Positions 10,370 to 20,861 of a DNA stretch of 64,000 bases are shown here, one piece after another. The notes under the pieces are model-generated. The model was not told where the DNA came from. It saw only the letters and a program-made list of their open reading frames with translations, and did not search any database. This DNA is from Acinetobacter sp. TGL-Y2 (GTDB taxonomy: Bacteria; Pseudomonadota; Gammaproteobacteria; Pseudomonadales; Moraxellaceae). Position 1 is the stretch's first letter, and each line of letters starts with the position of its first letter. The DNA is taken from positions 1,302,001 through 1,366,000 of the forward strand of contig NZ_CP015110.1 in assembly GCF_001612555.1 (NCBI RefSeq), read 5' to 3'. The position numbers and the translations under genes are program-made.

Positions 10370-10466
10370 GGTAGTGCTAAAAACCAACGTGTAATAATTC
10401 ATTTATATATTTTAATATCAATAACTTATTATTTTTATCACGTCGTATTCATGCACTACCAATTTT
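10370..10466. other. Nested inverted repeat upstream of cysS
   Basis: Three nested pairings: GGTAGTGC (10370-10377) with GCACTACC (10453-10460), ACGTG (10387-10391) with CACGT (10439-10443), and TAATAA (10392-10397) with TTATTA (10426-10431). A run of six T follows the outer arm. The segment ends about 75 bp before the cysS ATG. It could be a structured leader, an attenuator or a separate small RNA. Confidence 0.45.
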
Positions 10467-10540
10467 TTAAGTGAAAACTTTATGAAAAATAGTGCTTAGG
10501 TTAAGATGAGCCATCTTTGTATTTAGCATTTAGAAAAACT

Positions 10541-11962
10541 ATGCAACCATTTGTTCTTTACAACTCAGAGCAACGTAAAAAAGTAGAATTCGTGCCACGT
10601 GTCGAAGGTCATATCGACATGTATGTCTGTGGAATGACAGTCTATGATTACTGTCATATTGGACATGCGCGTGTCATGGTTGCATTTGACTATATTATTC
10701 GTTTTCTACGTAGCCAAGGCTGGAGTGTTAAATACGTCCGTAATATTACCGATATTGACGACAAAATTATTAAACGTGCCCATGAAAATGGCGAAAGTAT
10801 TACCGCATTGACGGATCGTTTTATTCAAGCCATGAATGATGATGCCGAAAGTCTGGGCTGTGCGCGCCCAGACGAAGCACCACGTGCAACAGACTATATT
10901 GATCAAATGCAAAGTATGATTGGTACGCTTGTCAATAAAGGCACAGCCTATGCCTCTGACAATGGCGACGTGTATTTCGAAGTTGAAAAATTTGCTAAGT
11001 ATGGTCGCTTATCTGGTCGTAAGCTCGAAGACATGCAAGCAGGCGCATCTGAGCGTGTCGATGTGGAAGTGCAAAAGAAACATCCGTTTGACTTCGTCCT
11101 TTGGAAACATGCCAAGGAAAATGAGCCGGCATGGGCTTCACCTTGGGGTAACGGTCGTCCAGGCTGGCACATCGAATGTTCTGCAATGTCGACCTGCTGC
11201 TTGGGGAATCATTTTGATATTCATGGTGGCGGATCAGACTTAACTTTTCCACATCATGAAAATGAAATTGCCCAGTCGGAAGCATCTACGGGCGAACAGT
11301 ATGTCAATTATTGGATGCATGTGGGTTTCATCAATGTTGATGGTGAAAAAATGTCGAAGTCACTTGGCAACTTCTTCACCATTCGTGATGTGATGGAGAA
11401 ATTCCATCCTGAAGTGATTCGTTACTTTATTGTGTCATCACATTATCGTAGCCCAGTGAATTTCTCGGATACAGCGCTTAAAGAAGCAAAAAATACCTTG
11501 TCTCGCTTCTACCATTCATTTAAAGCCTATCAGCAAACCTATGGCACAGACGTTGTTGCTGTATATGATGAAACTTTGGTCGAGCGTTTTAATGCAGCCA
11601 TGCGTGATGACTTTAATACCTCAGAAGCCATTGCGGTGCTCTTTGAAGTTAATAAAGAGCTCAACCGTGCTGTCAAAGATCAAAATATTGAACAAGCTGC
11701 GGTTTATTACGCTACCCTTCGTCATTTGACTGATATTCTAGGTTTGGTGCAGCACAATGTAGATGATTTCTTAAAGTCAGACATTGGTCAAGACACCCTA
11801 GATTTATCGGGTAATGAGATTGAAGCACTGATTCAACAGCGTGTAGAGGCTAAAAAAGCCAAAGAATTTGCTAAAGCAGATGAAATTCGTCAATCTTTAC
11901 TCGATCAAGGTGTGGTGCTTGAAGATACACGTCAAGGTACAATTTGGCGACGTGCTGATTAA
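10541..11962 (+). CDS. cysS: Cysteinyl-tRNA synthetase
   Basis: 473-residue class I aminoacyl-tRNA synthetase charging tRNA-Cys. The HIGH-type motif HIGH is at about residue 37 and KMSKS at about residue 269. The zinc site is present: Cys in MYVCGMT, Cys in HIECSA, and His/Glu in HHENEIAQ. The frame extends eight codons upstream, but MQPFVLYN at 10541 is the natural CysS N-terminus. No terminator separates it from the tRNA-Gly gene 62 bp downstream, so one transcript may carry both. Confidence 0.96.
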   Translation: MQPFVLYNSEQRKKVEFVPRVEGHIDMYVCGMTVYDYCHIGHARVMVAFDYIIRFLRSQGWSVKYVRNITDIDDKIIKRAHENGESITALTDRFIQAMNDDAESLGCARPDEAPRATDYIDQMQSMIGTLVNKGTAYASDNGDVYFEVEKFAKYGRLSGRKLEDMQAGASERVDVEVQKKHPFDFVLWKHAKENEPAWASPWGNGRPGWHIECSAMSTCCLGNHFDIHGGGSDLTFPHHENEIAQSEASTGEQYVNYWMHVGFINVDGEKMSKSLGNFFTIRDVMEKFHPEVIRYFIVSSHYRSPVNFSDTALKEAKNTLSRFYHSFKAYQQTYGTDVVAVYDETLVERFNAAMRDDFNTSEAIAVLFEVNKELNRAVKDQNIEQAAVYYATLRHLTDILGLVQHNVDDFLKSDIGQDTLDLSGNEIEALIQQRVEAKKAKEFAKADEIRQSLLDQGVVLEDTRQGTIWRRAD

Positions 11963-12024
11963 TTAATCAAACGATATCGTAGAGAGTTGACACTGCTGTG
12001 TAATTCTCTATAATTCATTTTATC

Positions 12025-12100
12025 GCGGAAATAGCTCAGTTGGTAGAGCATAACCTTGCCAAGGTTGGGGTCGAGAGTTCGAGTCTCTTTTTCCGCTCCA
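12025..12100 (+). tRNA. tRNA-Gly (anticodon GCC)
   Basis: 76 nt with encoded CCA. The acceptor stem is GCGGAAA / TTTCCGC, the D-arm AGCTCAGTTGGTAGAGC, the anticodon loop TTGCCAA, and the T-loop TTCGAGT. It closely follows E. coli tRNA-Gly(GCC). Confidence 0.97.
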
Positions 12101-12107
12101 AATTCTA

Positions 12108-12141
12108 AAAAAGCTCTGATCAATGATCAGAGCTTTTTTTT
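12108..12141 (+). terminator. Rho-independent terminator after tRNA-Gly
   Basis: Perfect 11-bp stem AAGCTCTGATC / GATCAGAGCTT with a three-base loop, followed by eight T. Confidence 0.93.
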
Positions 12142-12321
12142 GACTTAAAATGACCAAATTTGCCTAGGGTGTAGCCTCACTCATCAATAAAGCCTCAATT
12201 CGACCTATGCAGTTTTGTGAAAATTCTGACAATATCCTCTTGCATAATCATCAGATATGATAAAATTCGATAACAAATTTATGTGCATCAGTTCATTGAA
12301 CGCTGAGTAAAGGTTAAGAAA

Positions 12322-13314
12322 TTGAATTCAGAACATATGCCAAATCAGATCGATTTTCAAAAGGTTGCAATGGAAACATTGTCTATAGAGCAAAAGGCGC
12401 TTGAAACGCTGGCTGCGCAAATTGATGATCGATTTTCGAAGGCTTGTCAAATCATTCTTCAATGCCAAGGTCGACTTGTGGTCACCGGTATGGGGAAGTC
12501 TGGACATATTGGTCGTAAAATGGCGGCCACCTTTTCTTCAACAGGTACACCTTCATTCTTTATGCATCCGGGTGAAGCTGGACATGGCGACCTAGGCATG
12601 CTGGTGCATGGGGATGTACTCATTGCGATTTCAAACTCGGGAAAGAGTGATGAAATTATGATGCTGATGCCTTTAATCAAACATTTAAAGGTGCCTTTGA
12701 TTACCATTAGTGGTGACGATAAAGGACCTATGCCACAAAATGCGGATGTAGCTCTAACTTTGGGTGATATCCAAGAAGCATGTCCTTTAGGTTTGGCGCC
12801 GACATCCAGTACTACAGCGACATTGGCGCTGGGTGATGCTTTGGCAGTGGCACTTTTGGATGCACGCGGCTTTACTGCAAATGATTTTGCTATGTCGCAT
12901 CCAGCTGGAGCACTCGGTAAGCGATTACTTCTGCATGTTAAACACTTAATGCACACGCAGCATGAATTGCCAAAAGTATCTCCAGATACACCAATGAACA
13001 AAGTACTCTATGAAATCTCGAATAAGCGTCTAGGTTTAACCACAATTGTGGATGACAATGATCTGTTATTGGGTATTTTTACAGATGGTGATTTGCGTCG
13101 TTTAATTGATAAACAGCAAGGTTTTGATGTCAATTTAAAAATTGCGGATGTGATGGTCAAAGACCCACTGACGATTTCCCCAGAAGCACGTGCAGTTGAA
13201 GCTTTAGAGTTGATGAACGAAAAGAAAATTAATCAATTTGTGGTCGTAAATGATTTGAAACAGGTCATTGGCGTGATTAGTATGCATGATCTTATTCAAG
13301 CAGGGGTAAATTAA
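12322..13314 (+). CDS. kdsD: Arabinose-5-phosphate isomerase KdsD
   Basis: About 325-330 residues: an N-terminal SIS (sugar isomerase) domain with GMGKSGHIG and HPGEAGHGD motifs, then two CBS domains (about residues 210-325). It converts ribulose-5-phosphate to arabinose-5-phosphate, the first step to Kdo for the LPS core. The TTG at 12322 has AAAGG eight bases upstream; the ATG at 12337 (MPNQIDFQ) is an alternative start with no better ribosome site. kdsC starts 3 bp after its stop; the kdsD-kdsC-lptC-lptA-lptB order is the conserved gammaproteobacterial LPS operon. Confidence 0.95.
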   Translation: MNSEHMPNQIDFQKVAMETLSIEQKALETLAAQIDDRFSKACQIILQCQGRLVVTGMGKSGHIGRKMAATFSSTGTPSFFMHPGEAGHGDLGMLVHGDVLIAISNSGKSDEIMMLMPLIKHLKVPLITISGDDKGPMPQNADVALTLGDIQEACPLGLAPTSSTTATLALGDALAVALLDARGFTANDFAMSHPAGALGKRLLLHVKHLMHTQHELPKVSPDTPMNKVLYEISNKRLGLTTIVDDNDLLLGIFTDGDLRRLIDKQQGFDVNLKIADVMVKDPLTISPEARAVEALELMNEKKINQFVVVNDLKQVIGVISMHDLIQAGVN

Positions 13315-13317
13315 GCA

Positions 13318-13863
13318 ATGGCATCCTATGTATTGTTAGAACAAGCACGCCATGTAGATGCTTTAGTTTTAGATGTAGATGGTATTTTAAGTGATGGTTT
13401 TGTGACATTGACCAATTCAGGTGATGAACTTAAATCATTTGACATACGTGATGGTTTGGGCATGAAGTTGGTGCAACAAGCGGGCATTAAAGTCATTATT
13501 ATTACGGGGCGAAAAAGTCAAATCGTTGACAAACGCATGTCAGATTTAGGCGTGGATTTGGTGTATCAAGGTCGTGAAGATAAAGGCACAGCATTACGTG
13601 AAGCTTGTGCTCAGTTGAATATTTCGCCTGAAGATTGTTTGTATATGGGTGATGATTGGCCCGATTTATCTGCATTTGCCATTGCAGGCATGAAGGTGAC
13701 TGTGCCAAATGGTCATGTTGAAGTTCGTCGTCGAGCAGATCTGGTGACACAAGCACATGGTGGTCGTGGGGCTGTACGTGAAATTTGCGACATGTTGCTC
13801 ATGTCAAAAGGGGTTTATCATGATTTGCTGCAAAAGTATGTCGCAGCGCCCCAATCCGTTTAA
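13318..13863 (+). CDS. kdsC: Kdo-8-phosphate phosphatase KdsC
   Basis: 181-residue HAD-superfamily C0-type phosphatase without a cap domain. The nucleophile motif is LDVDGILSDG (Asp19, Asp21) and the distal acidic motif is MGDDWPD. It removes phosphate from Kdo-8-phosphate. Located immediately after kdsD and 32 bp before lptC. Confidence 0.94.
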   Translation: MASYVLLEQARHVDALVLDVDGILSDGFVTLTNSGDELKSFDIRDGLGMKLVQQAGIKVIIITGRKSQIVDKRMSDLGVDLVYQGREDKGTALREACAQLNISPEDCLYMGDDWPDLSAFAIAGMKVTVPNGHVEVRRRADLVTQAHGGRGAVREICDMLLMSKGVYHDLLQKYVAAPQSV

Positions 13864-13895
13864 GTATGTTCTTACATCGAAATAGTGGATGATTT

Positions 13896-14441
13896 ATGGA
13901 TACTAGAGTCTTATATATCGCTGCCATTATCATCGCTGCAATGAGCGGTGGTTATTACTACTATAGTGGTAAAGGCAAAAAGTTGGATGCAGCCTCTGCC
14001 CAAAGTATGACATATTCGGCAAAAGGTATTCATTTGCTTCAAACAGATGAAAAAGGGCTACTCTATGTCAAAGCCACGGTCGATGATTTAGAGCAAGACA
14101 TGAAGCTCTCAACCTCAAAGCTTTCAAATTTGAACGCCAGTATGTATAACAATAATCAGGTGGATTCAACTTTTTATGCACAAAAAGCATTGGGGTATGA
14201 CGACAATGAAAAAATTGTACTGACCGGTGATGTCAAAGCCACTACATTAGGTCAACAAGGCGAAATGGTGTTTCGTACCACAGAGCTTATTGGTTATCCA
14301 AAATTGGGTACTATGGAAACTACGAAGCAGGTGACAGTAGATGCACCGAATGCACAATTTGTTAGTCAGGGTTTACAAGCAAATTTGAATGAAGGTCAAT
14401 ACGAATTTAGCAATATTCGAGGAAAGTATGCAGCAAATTAA
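13896..14441 (+). CDS. lptC: LPS export protein LptC
   Basis: 181 residues with a single N-terminal membrane helix (about residues 6-24) and a periplasmic beta-jellyroll domain. LptC sits in the inner-membrane LptB2FG-C complex and passes LPS to LptA. Sequence is weakly conserved across the family; the call rests on size, topology and position between kdsC and lptA. Its last 14 bp overlap the start of lptA. Confidence 0.88.
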   Translation: MDTRVLYIAAIIIAAMSGGYYYYSGKGKKLDAASAQSMTYSAKGIHLLQTDEKGLLYVKATVDDLEQDMKLSTSKLSNLNASMYNNNQVDSTFYAQKALGYDDNEKIVLTGDVKATTLGQQGEMVFRTTELIGYPKLGTMETTKQVTVDAPNAQFVSQGLQANLNEGQYEFSNIRGKYAAN

Positions 14442-14988
14442 ACTTCAAAATCGAACACGTTCTTTCCTGAAAACATCAATCTTCGGTCTTGGTTTGTGTG
14501 CATTTTCAGCAATGAGCTTTGCTCTACCCAGTGATCGAAATCAACCGATTTCGTTGCTAGCAGACCGCGCAACCTACAATGATAAAACTGGGATTACCAC
14601 TTACACAGGCAATGTCATTATCGAACAAGGCTCAATGAAGATAAATGCAGCCTCGATCGTGGCAAATCTGAACGCCAATAAACAAATCAGTACGGTGACT
14701 GCATCAGGCTCTCCCGCGAAGTTTCAACAGCAGCTCGAGACTAATCGCGGTATTGCGCGCGGTGAAGCACAAAAAATTGTTTATAACGCGGAATCTGGTA
14801 TTTTGAATTTGACTGGCAATGCCTATCTTTATCAAGATGGTGCGAGTATTCGTGGTAATTCTTTAAAATACAGCATGAATAAAGGCGATATTGAAGTATC
14901 AGGCGGTGGTTCGGGCGCTTCAAAAGGTCGCGTGCAAATCATTATTCCACCCTCTTCATCTAAATCATTCGGTGGAGTACGTGATTAA
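14428..14988 (+). CDS. lptA: LPS transport periplasmic protein LptA
   Basis: 186-residue OstA-like protein with a signal peptide cleaved after about ...AMSFA. The mature part is the jellyroll that forms the periplasmic LPS bridge. The frame extends upstream to 14389, but GAGGA before the ATG at 14428 and the signal peptide fix this start, giving a 14-bp overlap with lptC. The stop codon overlaps the lptB start by one base. Confidence 0.92.
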   Translation: MQQIKLQNRTRSFLKTSIFGLGLCAFSAMSFALPSDRNQPISLLADRATYNDKTGITTYTGNVIIEQGSMKINAASIVANLNANKQISTVTASGSPAKFQQQLETNRGIARGEAQKIVYNAESGILNLTGNAYLYQDGASIRGNSLKYSMNKGDIEVSGGGSGASKGRVQIIIPPSSSKSFGGVRD

Positions 14989-15734
14989 TGCAAGTATCAA
15001 GTAAGCCAGTTCAGACCCTGACCATTAAGCATTTGGCCAAAGTATACAGTAAGCGTTGGGTGGTAAAAGACGTCTCTTTTAGTATGCACAGCGGTCAAAT
15101 TGTGGGGCTTTTGGGTCCCAATGGTGCAGGTAAAACCACCAGTTTCTACATGGTGGTGGGTTTGGTGCAAATGGATAAAGGCGAAATCCATTTAGATGAT
15201 CTGGATATTTCAGATTTGGCTATGCATCAACGCGCACGCCAAGGTATTGGTTACTTACCGCAAGAAGCCTCAATTTTTCGTAAATTGAGTATTGCAGATA
15301 ACATTATGGCGATCTTAGAAACCCGCAAAGATTTGAATAAGCAGCAGCGCAGTGAGCGTCTTAAAGAGTTGCTTGAAGACTTTAAAATCACGCATATTAA
15401 AGATTCACTGGGCATGAGCGTGTCGGGTGGTGAACGTCGCCGTGCTGAAATTGCACGAGCTTTGGCAGCAGATCCTAAATTTATGTTATTGGATGAGCCT
15501 TTTGCGGGAGTCGATCCAATTTCTGTAGGTGATATTAAAGATATTATTCGTTCTTTGAAGGAGCGGGGTATTGGGGTCTTAATCACGGACCATAATGTGC
15601 GCGAAACTTTAGCCATTTGTGAACATGCGTATATCGTAAGTGAAGGCGCTGTCATTGCCGAAGGTACACCTGAGGATGTACTAGCAGATGAAACCGTGAG
15701 ACGTGTTTATTTGGGCGATGATTTCACAGTCTAA
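14988..15734 (+). CDS. lptB: LPS export ABC transporter ATPase LptB
   Basis: 248-residue ABC ATPase. Walker [10 protein letters not shown] is near residue 42, the signature SVSGGERRR near residue 141 and Walker [13 protein letters not shown] near residue 162. It drives LPS extraction with LptF/LptG, which are not in this window. Translationally coupled to lptA (TAATG overlap). Confidence 0.96.
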   Translation: MQVSSKPVQTLTIKHLAKVYSKRWVVKDVSFSMHSGQIVGLLGPNGAGKTTSFYMVVGLVQMDKGEIHLDDLDISDLAMHQRARQGIGYLPQEASIFRKLSIADNIMAILETRKDLNKQQRSERLKELLEDFKITHIKDSLGMSVSGGERRRAEIARALAADPKFMLLDEPFAGVDPISVGDIKDIIRSLKERGIGVLITDHNVRETLAICEHAYIVSEGAVIAEGTPEDVLADETVRRVYLGDDFTV

Positions 15735-15747
15735 TAAATTACTGTGG

Positions 15748-15779
15748 CACTTATAAAATAATATTGTTTTATAAGTGTT
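15748..15779 (+). terminator. Hairpin after lptB, probable terminator
   Basis: Perfect 11-bp A+T-rich stem CACTTATAAAA / TTTTATAAGTG with an 8-base loop, followed only by TTTA. The weak T-run makes termination likely but perhaps leaky. Confidence 0.55.
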
Positions 15780-15854
15780 TACAAGTTAAATTAATTGAAT
15801 CGGACTTTAATTTAATAATGTGTTTAATAATAATATAAAGATATGTAAAATAAA

Positions 15855-17414
15855 GTGAATTTTGTGATGAAAGTCTCAAATTGCTTAATAAAGAGAATCC
15901 ATGTGGCTAGAAATAAAATAAATCATAAAGAAATGGGGAGTGTAACGCTGATTATTTTCAGTTTGTATTCGTTTCCTGCCTATGCTGAACAATCTAAAGT
16001 TAATCTTGGTGCTGTTAAAGACAATGTTCAACGGTTATTTACCCCAAAATCTTCAGATGAATTTCGAAAAATTCAACTTAATGAGTTGAGTAACTTCGAA
16101 TATTCACCTAATCAAATTCAATCTTTGCCCATTATTTCGAGTCAATCAGCAGGAAATATTCCAGTAAATCGCCCCATGAATGCCACAGGATTAAGTTTAG
16201 ATGAGGCGGTTCAACTGGCTGTTTCTCGACATCCTGATATTAGTCAAAGTGTTTCTTCATTGGCATCTCAAAATGCCAATATTGATGTTGCGCGTGCTGG
16301 TTATTATCCGCAGCTAAATGCTGGATTATCGACGGGAGATATGACTTCAGGTGAGCGTGGACGTCAGTTATTTAATCTAAATGCAACGCAAATGCTTTTT
16401 GATTTTGGTAAAGTGAAAAGTGGCATTAATACCCAAGAAGCCAAGCTCATGGCTTCTCAGGCACAGCTGTTAGTGTCTATTGATGATATTGCGCTGCAAG
16501 TAGCAAGCTCCATTGTGAACATTAAACGTTATCAAGAGATTACCCGAATTGCGCGTGAGCAAATTAAAGGGATTTCGCGTATCGCTGAAATTGCCAATCT
16601 CAGAGCAAAGGCGGGTATCAGTAGTCAAGCCGATCCGATTCAAGCCCAGTCTTATTTAGAATCTGCGCAGTCTAATTTAATTGTTCAAGAAACCCAATTA
16701 AGCCTGTATAGGCAGCGTCTGCGCACTTTACTGGGTGCTGAAGTGTCTACTTTAGAATGGGAAATTCCAGAGAGCCTGATTGCACGATCTAATATTTATA
16801 GCGATCCGCAATTTAATCAAATTCCACAAATGATGTTGGCCAAAGCACAAGCAGATATCGCAGCTTCTGAAAAGAAGCAAACGCAACTGAGCCGTTATCC
16901 GACTATCAATGTTAAAGGTACACTCAGCCAAGCGGTCAATGGTCGTAATCCAAATAACGATAAAGATGATGGCACAGACAGTTCCATTATGTTTGAAGCC
17001 AGCAGTAATTTTTATCAAGGTGGAGCCGTGGCATCGCAGACCCGTGCGGCAAGTTATGCCGAAGAAGCAGCCAAAGCGCGTATTAATGCGGTGTATTTAG
17101 AGACCCTTGATCAAATACGTTTGTCACAAGAGCAGATTGAAAATAAACAGCGTCAAATGCAAGTCTTGGTGGCGCAGCAAGCCACAACGGTGAGAACCAA
17201 AGAACTTTATCAAGAACAATATAAATTGGGTACGCGTACAGCTGTTGACTTGTTAAATGCTGAACAAGCCATTCACAGTGCGAACTCACAAATAGAAACA
17301 GCAAGATACGATATTTATGAAAATTTGGTGCAATATGTTGCCGCTGCAGGTAAGACCCGTGATGTCTATCAGCTTAATAACCTCACCATTCAAGGGGTAG
17401 AGATACAACCATGA
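15855..17414 (+). CDS. TolC-family outer-membrane channel of a type I secretion system
   Basis: About 515-519 residues. After a basic N-terminus and a hydrophobic signal ending around ...FPAYA, two OEP coiled-coil repeats follow, as in TolC/LapE/AggA. It would form the outer-membrane duct of the secretion machine encoded by the next two genes. GTG at 15855 and ATG at 15867 are possible starts; neither has a good ribosome site. The stop overlaps the start of the ABC gene by four bases (ATGA). Its cargo gene survives only as a relic at 20862-21751. Confidence 0.88.
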   Translation: MNFVMKVSNCLIKRIHVARNKINHKEMGSVTLIIFSLYSFPAYAEQSKVNLGAVKDNVQRLFTPKSSDEFRKIQLNELSNFEYSPNQIQSLPIISSQSAGNIPVNRPMNATGLSLDEAVQLAVSRHPDISQSVSSLASQNANIDVARAGYYPQLNAGLSTGDMTSGERGRQLFNLNATQMLFDFGKVKSGINTQEAKLMASQAQLLVSIDDIALQVASSIVNIKRYQEITRIAREQIKGISRIAEIANLRAKAGISSQADPIQAQSYLESAQSNLIVQETQLSLYRQRLRTLLGAEVSTLEWEIPESLIARSNIYSDPQFNQIPQMMLAKAQADIAASEKKQTQLSRYPTINVKGTLSQAVNGRNPNNDKDDGTDSSIMFEASSNFYQGGAVASQTRAASYAEEAAKARINAVYLETLDQIRLSQEQIENKQRQMQVLVAQQATTVRTKELYQEQYKLGTRTAVDLLNAEQAIHSANSQIETARYDIYENLVQYVAAAGKTRDVYQLNNLTIQGVEIQP

Positions 17415-19549
17415 ATAAAAGAATAAATTATCAGCCATGGTTACAGGGCGTTTTAACTGTAGCAAGACATTACCGTATTGAGGCTTCGGCAGAAAGAATA
17501 CGTTTAGAACTGAATTGGAATCAAAATCAAAGTACCGATGACGTGCTGGCGATTATGACGCGTCAGGTGGGTTTGCATTTACGAAAAGTCGAATTTAAAC
17601 AAGATATTTTAAATCCTTGGCGCTTACCGGTCTTGGTGGGCTTTAAAGACGGGCAAGTTGGGGTTATAGATAAAGCAGATTCTGAGGGCAATGTCAGTGT
17701 TCAGTTAAGCGGTGATGAAGGTCTTGCACAAACCTTTTCCGCGGAAACCTTGGCACAAGAGATTGACAGTGTATATATCCTACGTCCTGAAACCTCAGTA
17801 CCTGATGCCCGAATTGATGAATACATCAAACCCTATGAGAAAAACTGGTTTTGGGACATTGTACTCAAAGACTGGAAACGTTATATCGATATTATGTTCG
17901 CTTCGATGCTGGCAAATATCTTGGCATTGGCGACCATTGTATTCTCTATGAATGTCTATGACCGTGTCATTCCAGCTCAATCGATTCCGACTTTATGGGT
18001 GCTCGCCGGTGGCGTATTAATCGCGGCAATCTTTGAGTTTGCACTCAAATACGCGCGGTTAATTTTGTCTGACATGATTGGTAAACGTGCAGATTTACGT
18101 ATTTCCGATAAAGTTTTTGGGCATGCACTGCGGATTAAAAACAGTGAGCGTTCTAAATCCACGGGCACCTTTATCTCGCAAGTGCGGGAACTTGAGGGTG
18201 TACGTGAATTGGTCACTTCGACCACTATTACTGCATTTGCAGATTTGCCGTTCTTCTTCTTGTTCCTCGGTATTTTTTGGCTGATTGGTGGTAATTTATT
18301 CTGGGTCATTTTGGTGGTCGTCCCGCTGATGATTATTCCAGGACTATTGGCACAAAAAAAATTGGCCCAACTGGCCAAAGAAGGTATGCGCGAATCCTCC
18401 ATTCGTAATGCGATTTTGGTTGAAGCTGTACAAGGCATTGAAGACATTAAGTTGTTACGTGCTGAGTCACGCTTTCAAAACCAATGGAATCACATGAACG
18501 ATGTTTCAGCGACCATTAGCATGAAGCAACGTAAAATTGTGGGAGTTTTAGGTCTTTGGACGCAGAAATTGCAAGGCTTAACCTTTGCGATTGTGGTTTT
18601 GGTGGGCTGTTTTGCGGTGATGAAAGGTGATATGACCACAGGTGCTTTGGTGGCATGTTCAATTTTATCTTCTCGTATGTTGGCTCCTATTGCACAAATT
18701 ACAGGGGTGATGGGTCGTTACCAACAAGCCAAGACTGCTAAAGAGGGTTTGGATGAATTGATGGCGAAAAAAGTCGATCATCCAGAGCGTACCCAATTGA
18801 TTCAACGTTCGGTGTTGAATGGTCAATTTGAACTCACGGGTGTGGTGTTTAAATACGGTGAAGATGATCCGAAGCCAAGCGTGGTTATTCCAAAACTGGT
18901 GATTAATCCAGGTGAGAAAATCGCTATTTTAGGTCGTAATGGCGCAGGTAAGTCAACCATTCTACAACTACTTTCAGGCATGCAAACTGCAGTGCAGGGT
19001 AAAGTCAAACTCGATGATATTGATATCACCTTACTTGACCCCTCTGATGTACGCCGTGATGTCGGTCTGCTCAATCAAAATGCACATTTGTTTTTTGGTA
19101 CGGTACGTGAAAACTTAACACTCGGTGCGCCGCTTGCAACCGATGAAGACTTACTTAAAGCATTGGCAGTGACAGGTGCACTGAACTTCATTCAAGAGAA
19201 AAAAGAAGGTTTAGATCATATTATTCTTGAAGGTGGTGTTGGGTTCTCGGGTGGTCAGCGACAAGCGCTATTACTTTCACGATTACTCATTTGTCAGCCG
19301 AATATTCTTTTACTCGATGAGCCGACGGCGTCGATTGATGATGTGTCCGAGAAGCAATTGATTGACCATATGAAAGTTTGGCTGGGTCATCGTACTTTAA
19401 TTGTGGCGACACATCGCCGTGCAGTTTTAGAGTTGGTTGATCGTATTATTGTGGTCAATGAAGGACGTGTGGTGATGGATGGTCCACGCGATCAGATTCT
19501 CAATAACACTGCCCAGCAGTCGCAATCTAACACAGGAGATAGATCATGA
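17411..19549 (+). CDS. Type I secretion ABC transporter, permease/ATPase (LapB/HlyB type)
   Basis: 712 residues. A degenerate C39-peptidase-like N-domain lacks the catalytic Cys and probably docks the substrate. A six-helix ABC exporter domain (about residues 160-430) is followed by the ATPase with Walker A GRNGAGKST, signature FSGGQRQ and Walker B ILLLDEPT. The closest functional group is LapB, which exports large RTX/Bap-like adhesins. Overlaps both neighbours by four bases, so the three genes form one translationally coupled operon. Confidence 0.93.
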   Translation: MNKRINYQPWLQGVLTVARHYRIEASAERIRLELNWNQNQSTDDVLAIMTRQVGLHLRKVEFKQDILNPWRLPVLVGFKDGQVGVIDKADSEGNVSVQLSGDEGLAQTFSAETLAQEIDSVYILRPETSVPDARIDEYIKPYEKNWFWDIVLKDWKRYIDIMFASMLANILALATIVFSMNVYDRVIPAQSIPTLWVLAGGVLIAAIFEFALKYARLILSDMIGKRADLRISDKVFGHALRIKNSERSKSTGTFISQVRELEGVRELVTSTTITAFADLPFFFLFLGIFWLIGGNLFWVILVVVPLMIIPGLLAQKKLAQLAKEGMRESSIRNAILVEAVQGIEDIKLLRAESRFQNQWNHMNDVSATISMKQRKIVGVLGLWTQKLQGLTFAIVVLVGCFAVMKGDMTTGALVACSILSSRMLAPIAQITGVMGRYQQAKTAKEGLDELMAKKVDHPERTQLIQRSVLNGQFELTGVVFKYGEDDPKPSVVIPKLVINPGEKIAILGRNGAGKSTILQLLSGMQTAVQGKVKLDDIDITLLDPSDVRRDVGLLNQNAHLFFGTVRENLTLGAPLATDEDLLKALAVTGALNFIQEKKEGLDHIILEGGVGFSGGQRQALLLSRLLICQPNILLLDEPTASIDDVSEKQLIDHMKVWLGHRTLIVATHRRAVLELVDRIIVVNEGRVVMDGPRDQILNNTAQQSQSNTGDRS

Positions 19550-20733
19550 GCGATGATGTAAGACAACAACGTTCACTGAAAGTTTCTCAGTTAGAACCGC
19601 CTTTACCTAAGGTGAGTGTGACCATTTGGATTGTGGGCATTGGTTTATTGGTGCTGTTGATCTGGGCTTGGGTTTTTAAGCTTGAGGAAGTCTCAAACGG
19701 TACGGGTAAAGTTGTACCGACCTCGAAAGAACAAGTCATTCAATCCCTTGAGGGCGGTATTTTGACCAAACTTAATGTGAAAGAAGGTGATATTGTGCAA
19801 AAAGGTCAAATTTTGGCACAGCTTGATCCGACTCGTTTTGCATCCAACGTGGGTGAGTCCACATCGCTGTTAACCTCATCTCAGGCTACTGCGGCGCGTT
19901 TACGGGCAGAAGTGAATGGGGGGGCAATTGCGTTCCCTGAGGGTGTTTTAAGTGAATCTAAACTGGTGCGTGAAGAAACTCAGTTGTATCAATCGCGTCG
20001 TGCCAATATGGAAGAATCCATTGCGGGTTTAAAGCAGGCAAAGGCTTTGGTTGAGCAAGAACTGAGAATGACTGAACCATTGGTGGCGAAAGGTGCAGCC
20101 AGCGAAGTAGAAGTGCTGCGTTTAAAGCGCCAAGCCAACGATTTGACGAATCAAATCAATGATGTTCGTAACCAGTACTATGTTCAAGCACGTGAAGAAT
20201 TGTCGAAGGCCAATACCGATATTGAAACACAGCAACAAGTGATTAAAGGCAAGTCTGATAGCTTAAACCGTACCGTGTTTAAAGCGCCTGTACGCGGTAT
20301 TGTGAAAGAAATTGATGTGATGACTTTAGGTGGTGTGATTCCACAAAATGGTAAATTGATGACGATTGTACCGCTAGATGAGCAATTACTGATTGAGGCG
20401 CGTATTTCACCGCGTGATATTGCATTTATTCATCCAGGTCAAGAAGCTTTGGTGAAAATCACGGCCTATGATTATTCAATCTATGGTGGCTTAAAAGGTA
20501 AGGTGACCATTATTTCGCCAGATACTTTACGTGATGAAGTCAAGCAAGATCAGTTCTATTACCGTGTCTATATTCGTACAGATTCCGATAAGCTTTACAA
20601 CAAGGCGGGTAAGGCATTTGCGATTACACCGGGTATGGTTTCATCTGTTGACATTAAAACTGGTGAAAAAACTATTGTTGAATACCTGTTAAAACCATTC
20701 AACAAAGCCAAAGAAGCTTTAAGAGAACGATAG
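19546..20733 (+). CDS. HlyD-family periplasmic adaptor of type I secretion (LapC type)
   Basis: 395 residues: short cytoplasmic N-terminus, one membrane helix (about residues 26-44), biotinyl/lipoyl-like halves around a long alpha-helical hairpin (about residues 110-235), and a C-terminal beta domain. It connects the ABC exporter to the TolC-like channel. Overlaps the ABC gene by four bases; a terminator follows. Confidence 0.93.
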   Translation: MSDDVRQQRSLKVSQLEPPLPKVSVTIWIVGIGLLVLLIWAWVFKLEEVSNGTGKVVPTSKEQVIQSLEGGILTKLNVKEGDIVQKGQILAQLDPTRFASNVGESTSLLTSSQATAARLRAEVNGGAIAFPEGVLSESKLVREETQLYQSRRANMEESIAGLKQAKALVEQELRMTEPLVAKGAASEVEVLRLKRQANDLTNQINDVRNQYYVQAREELSKANTDIETQQQVIKGKSDSLNRTVFKAPVRGIVKEIDVMTLGGVIPQNGKLMTIVPLDEQLLIEARISPRDIAFIHPGQEALVKITAYDYSIYGGLKGKVTIISPDTLRDEVKQDQFYYRVYIRTDSDKLYNKAGKAFAITPGMVSSVDIKTGEKTIVEYLLKPFNKAKEALRER

Positions 20734-20751
20734 AAATTTAATAGCTGCTTC

Positions 20752-20785
20752 AAAAGCCCAATCATAATTTATGTTTGGGCTTTTT
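20752..20785 (+). terminator. Rho-independent terminator after the T1SS operon
   Basis: Stem AAAGCCCAA / TTGGGCTTT region around an A+T-rich loop with a T tail. Confidence 0.85.
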
Positions 20786-20861
20786 TGTGATAAAAATACA
20801 GACGTATATCAAAAAAAGTTGATAATTAAGAAGTTATTAAATATGTACCCTAATTATTCCA

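Larger units (their letters stand above)
9868..10540. other. Long A+T-rich intergenic region upstream of cysS
   Basis: About 670 bp without a credible gene, very rich in A and T. It contains the promoter of the M48 gene, a terminator-like hairpin at 10254-10286 that could end a small RNA, and a nested inverted repeat at 10370-10460. Both are listed separately. Confidence 0.6.
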
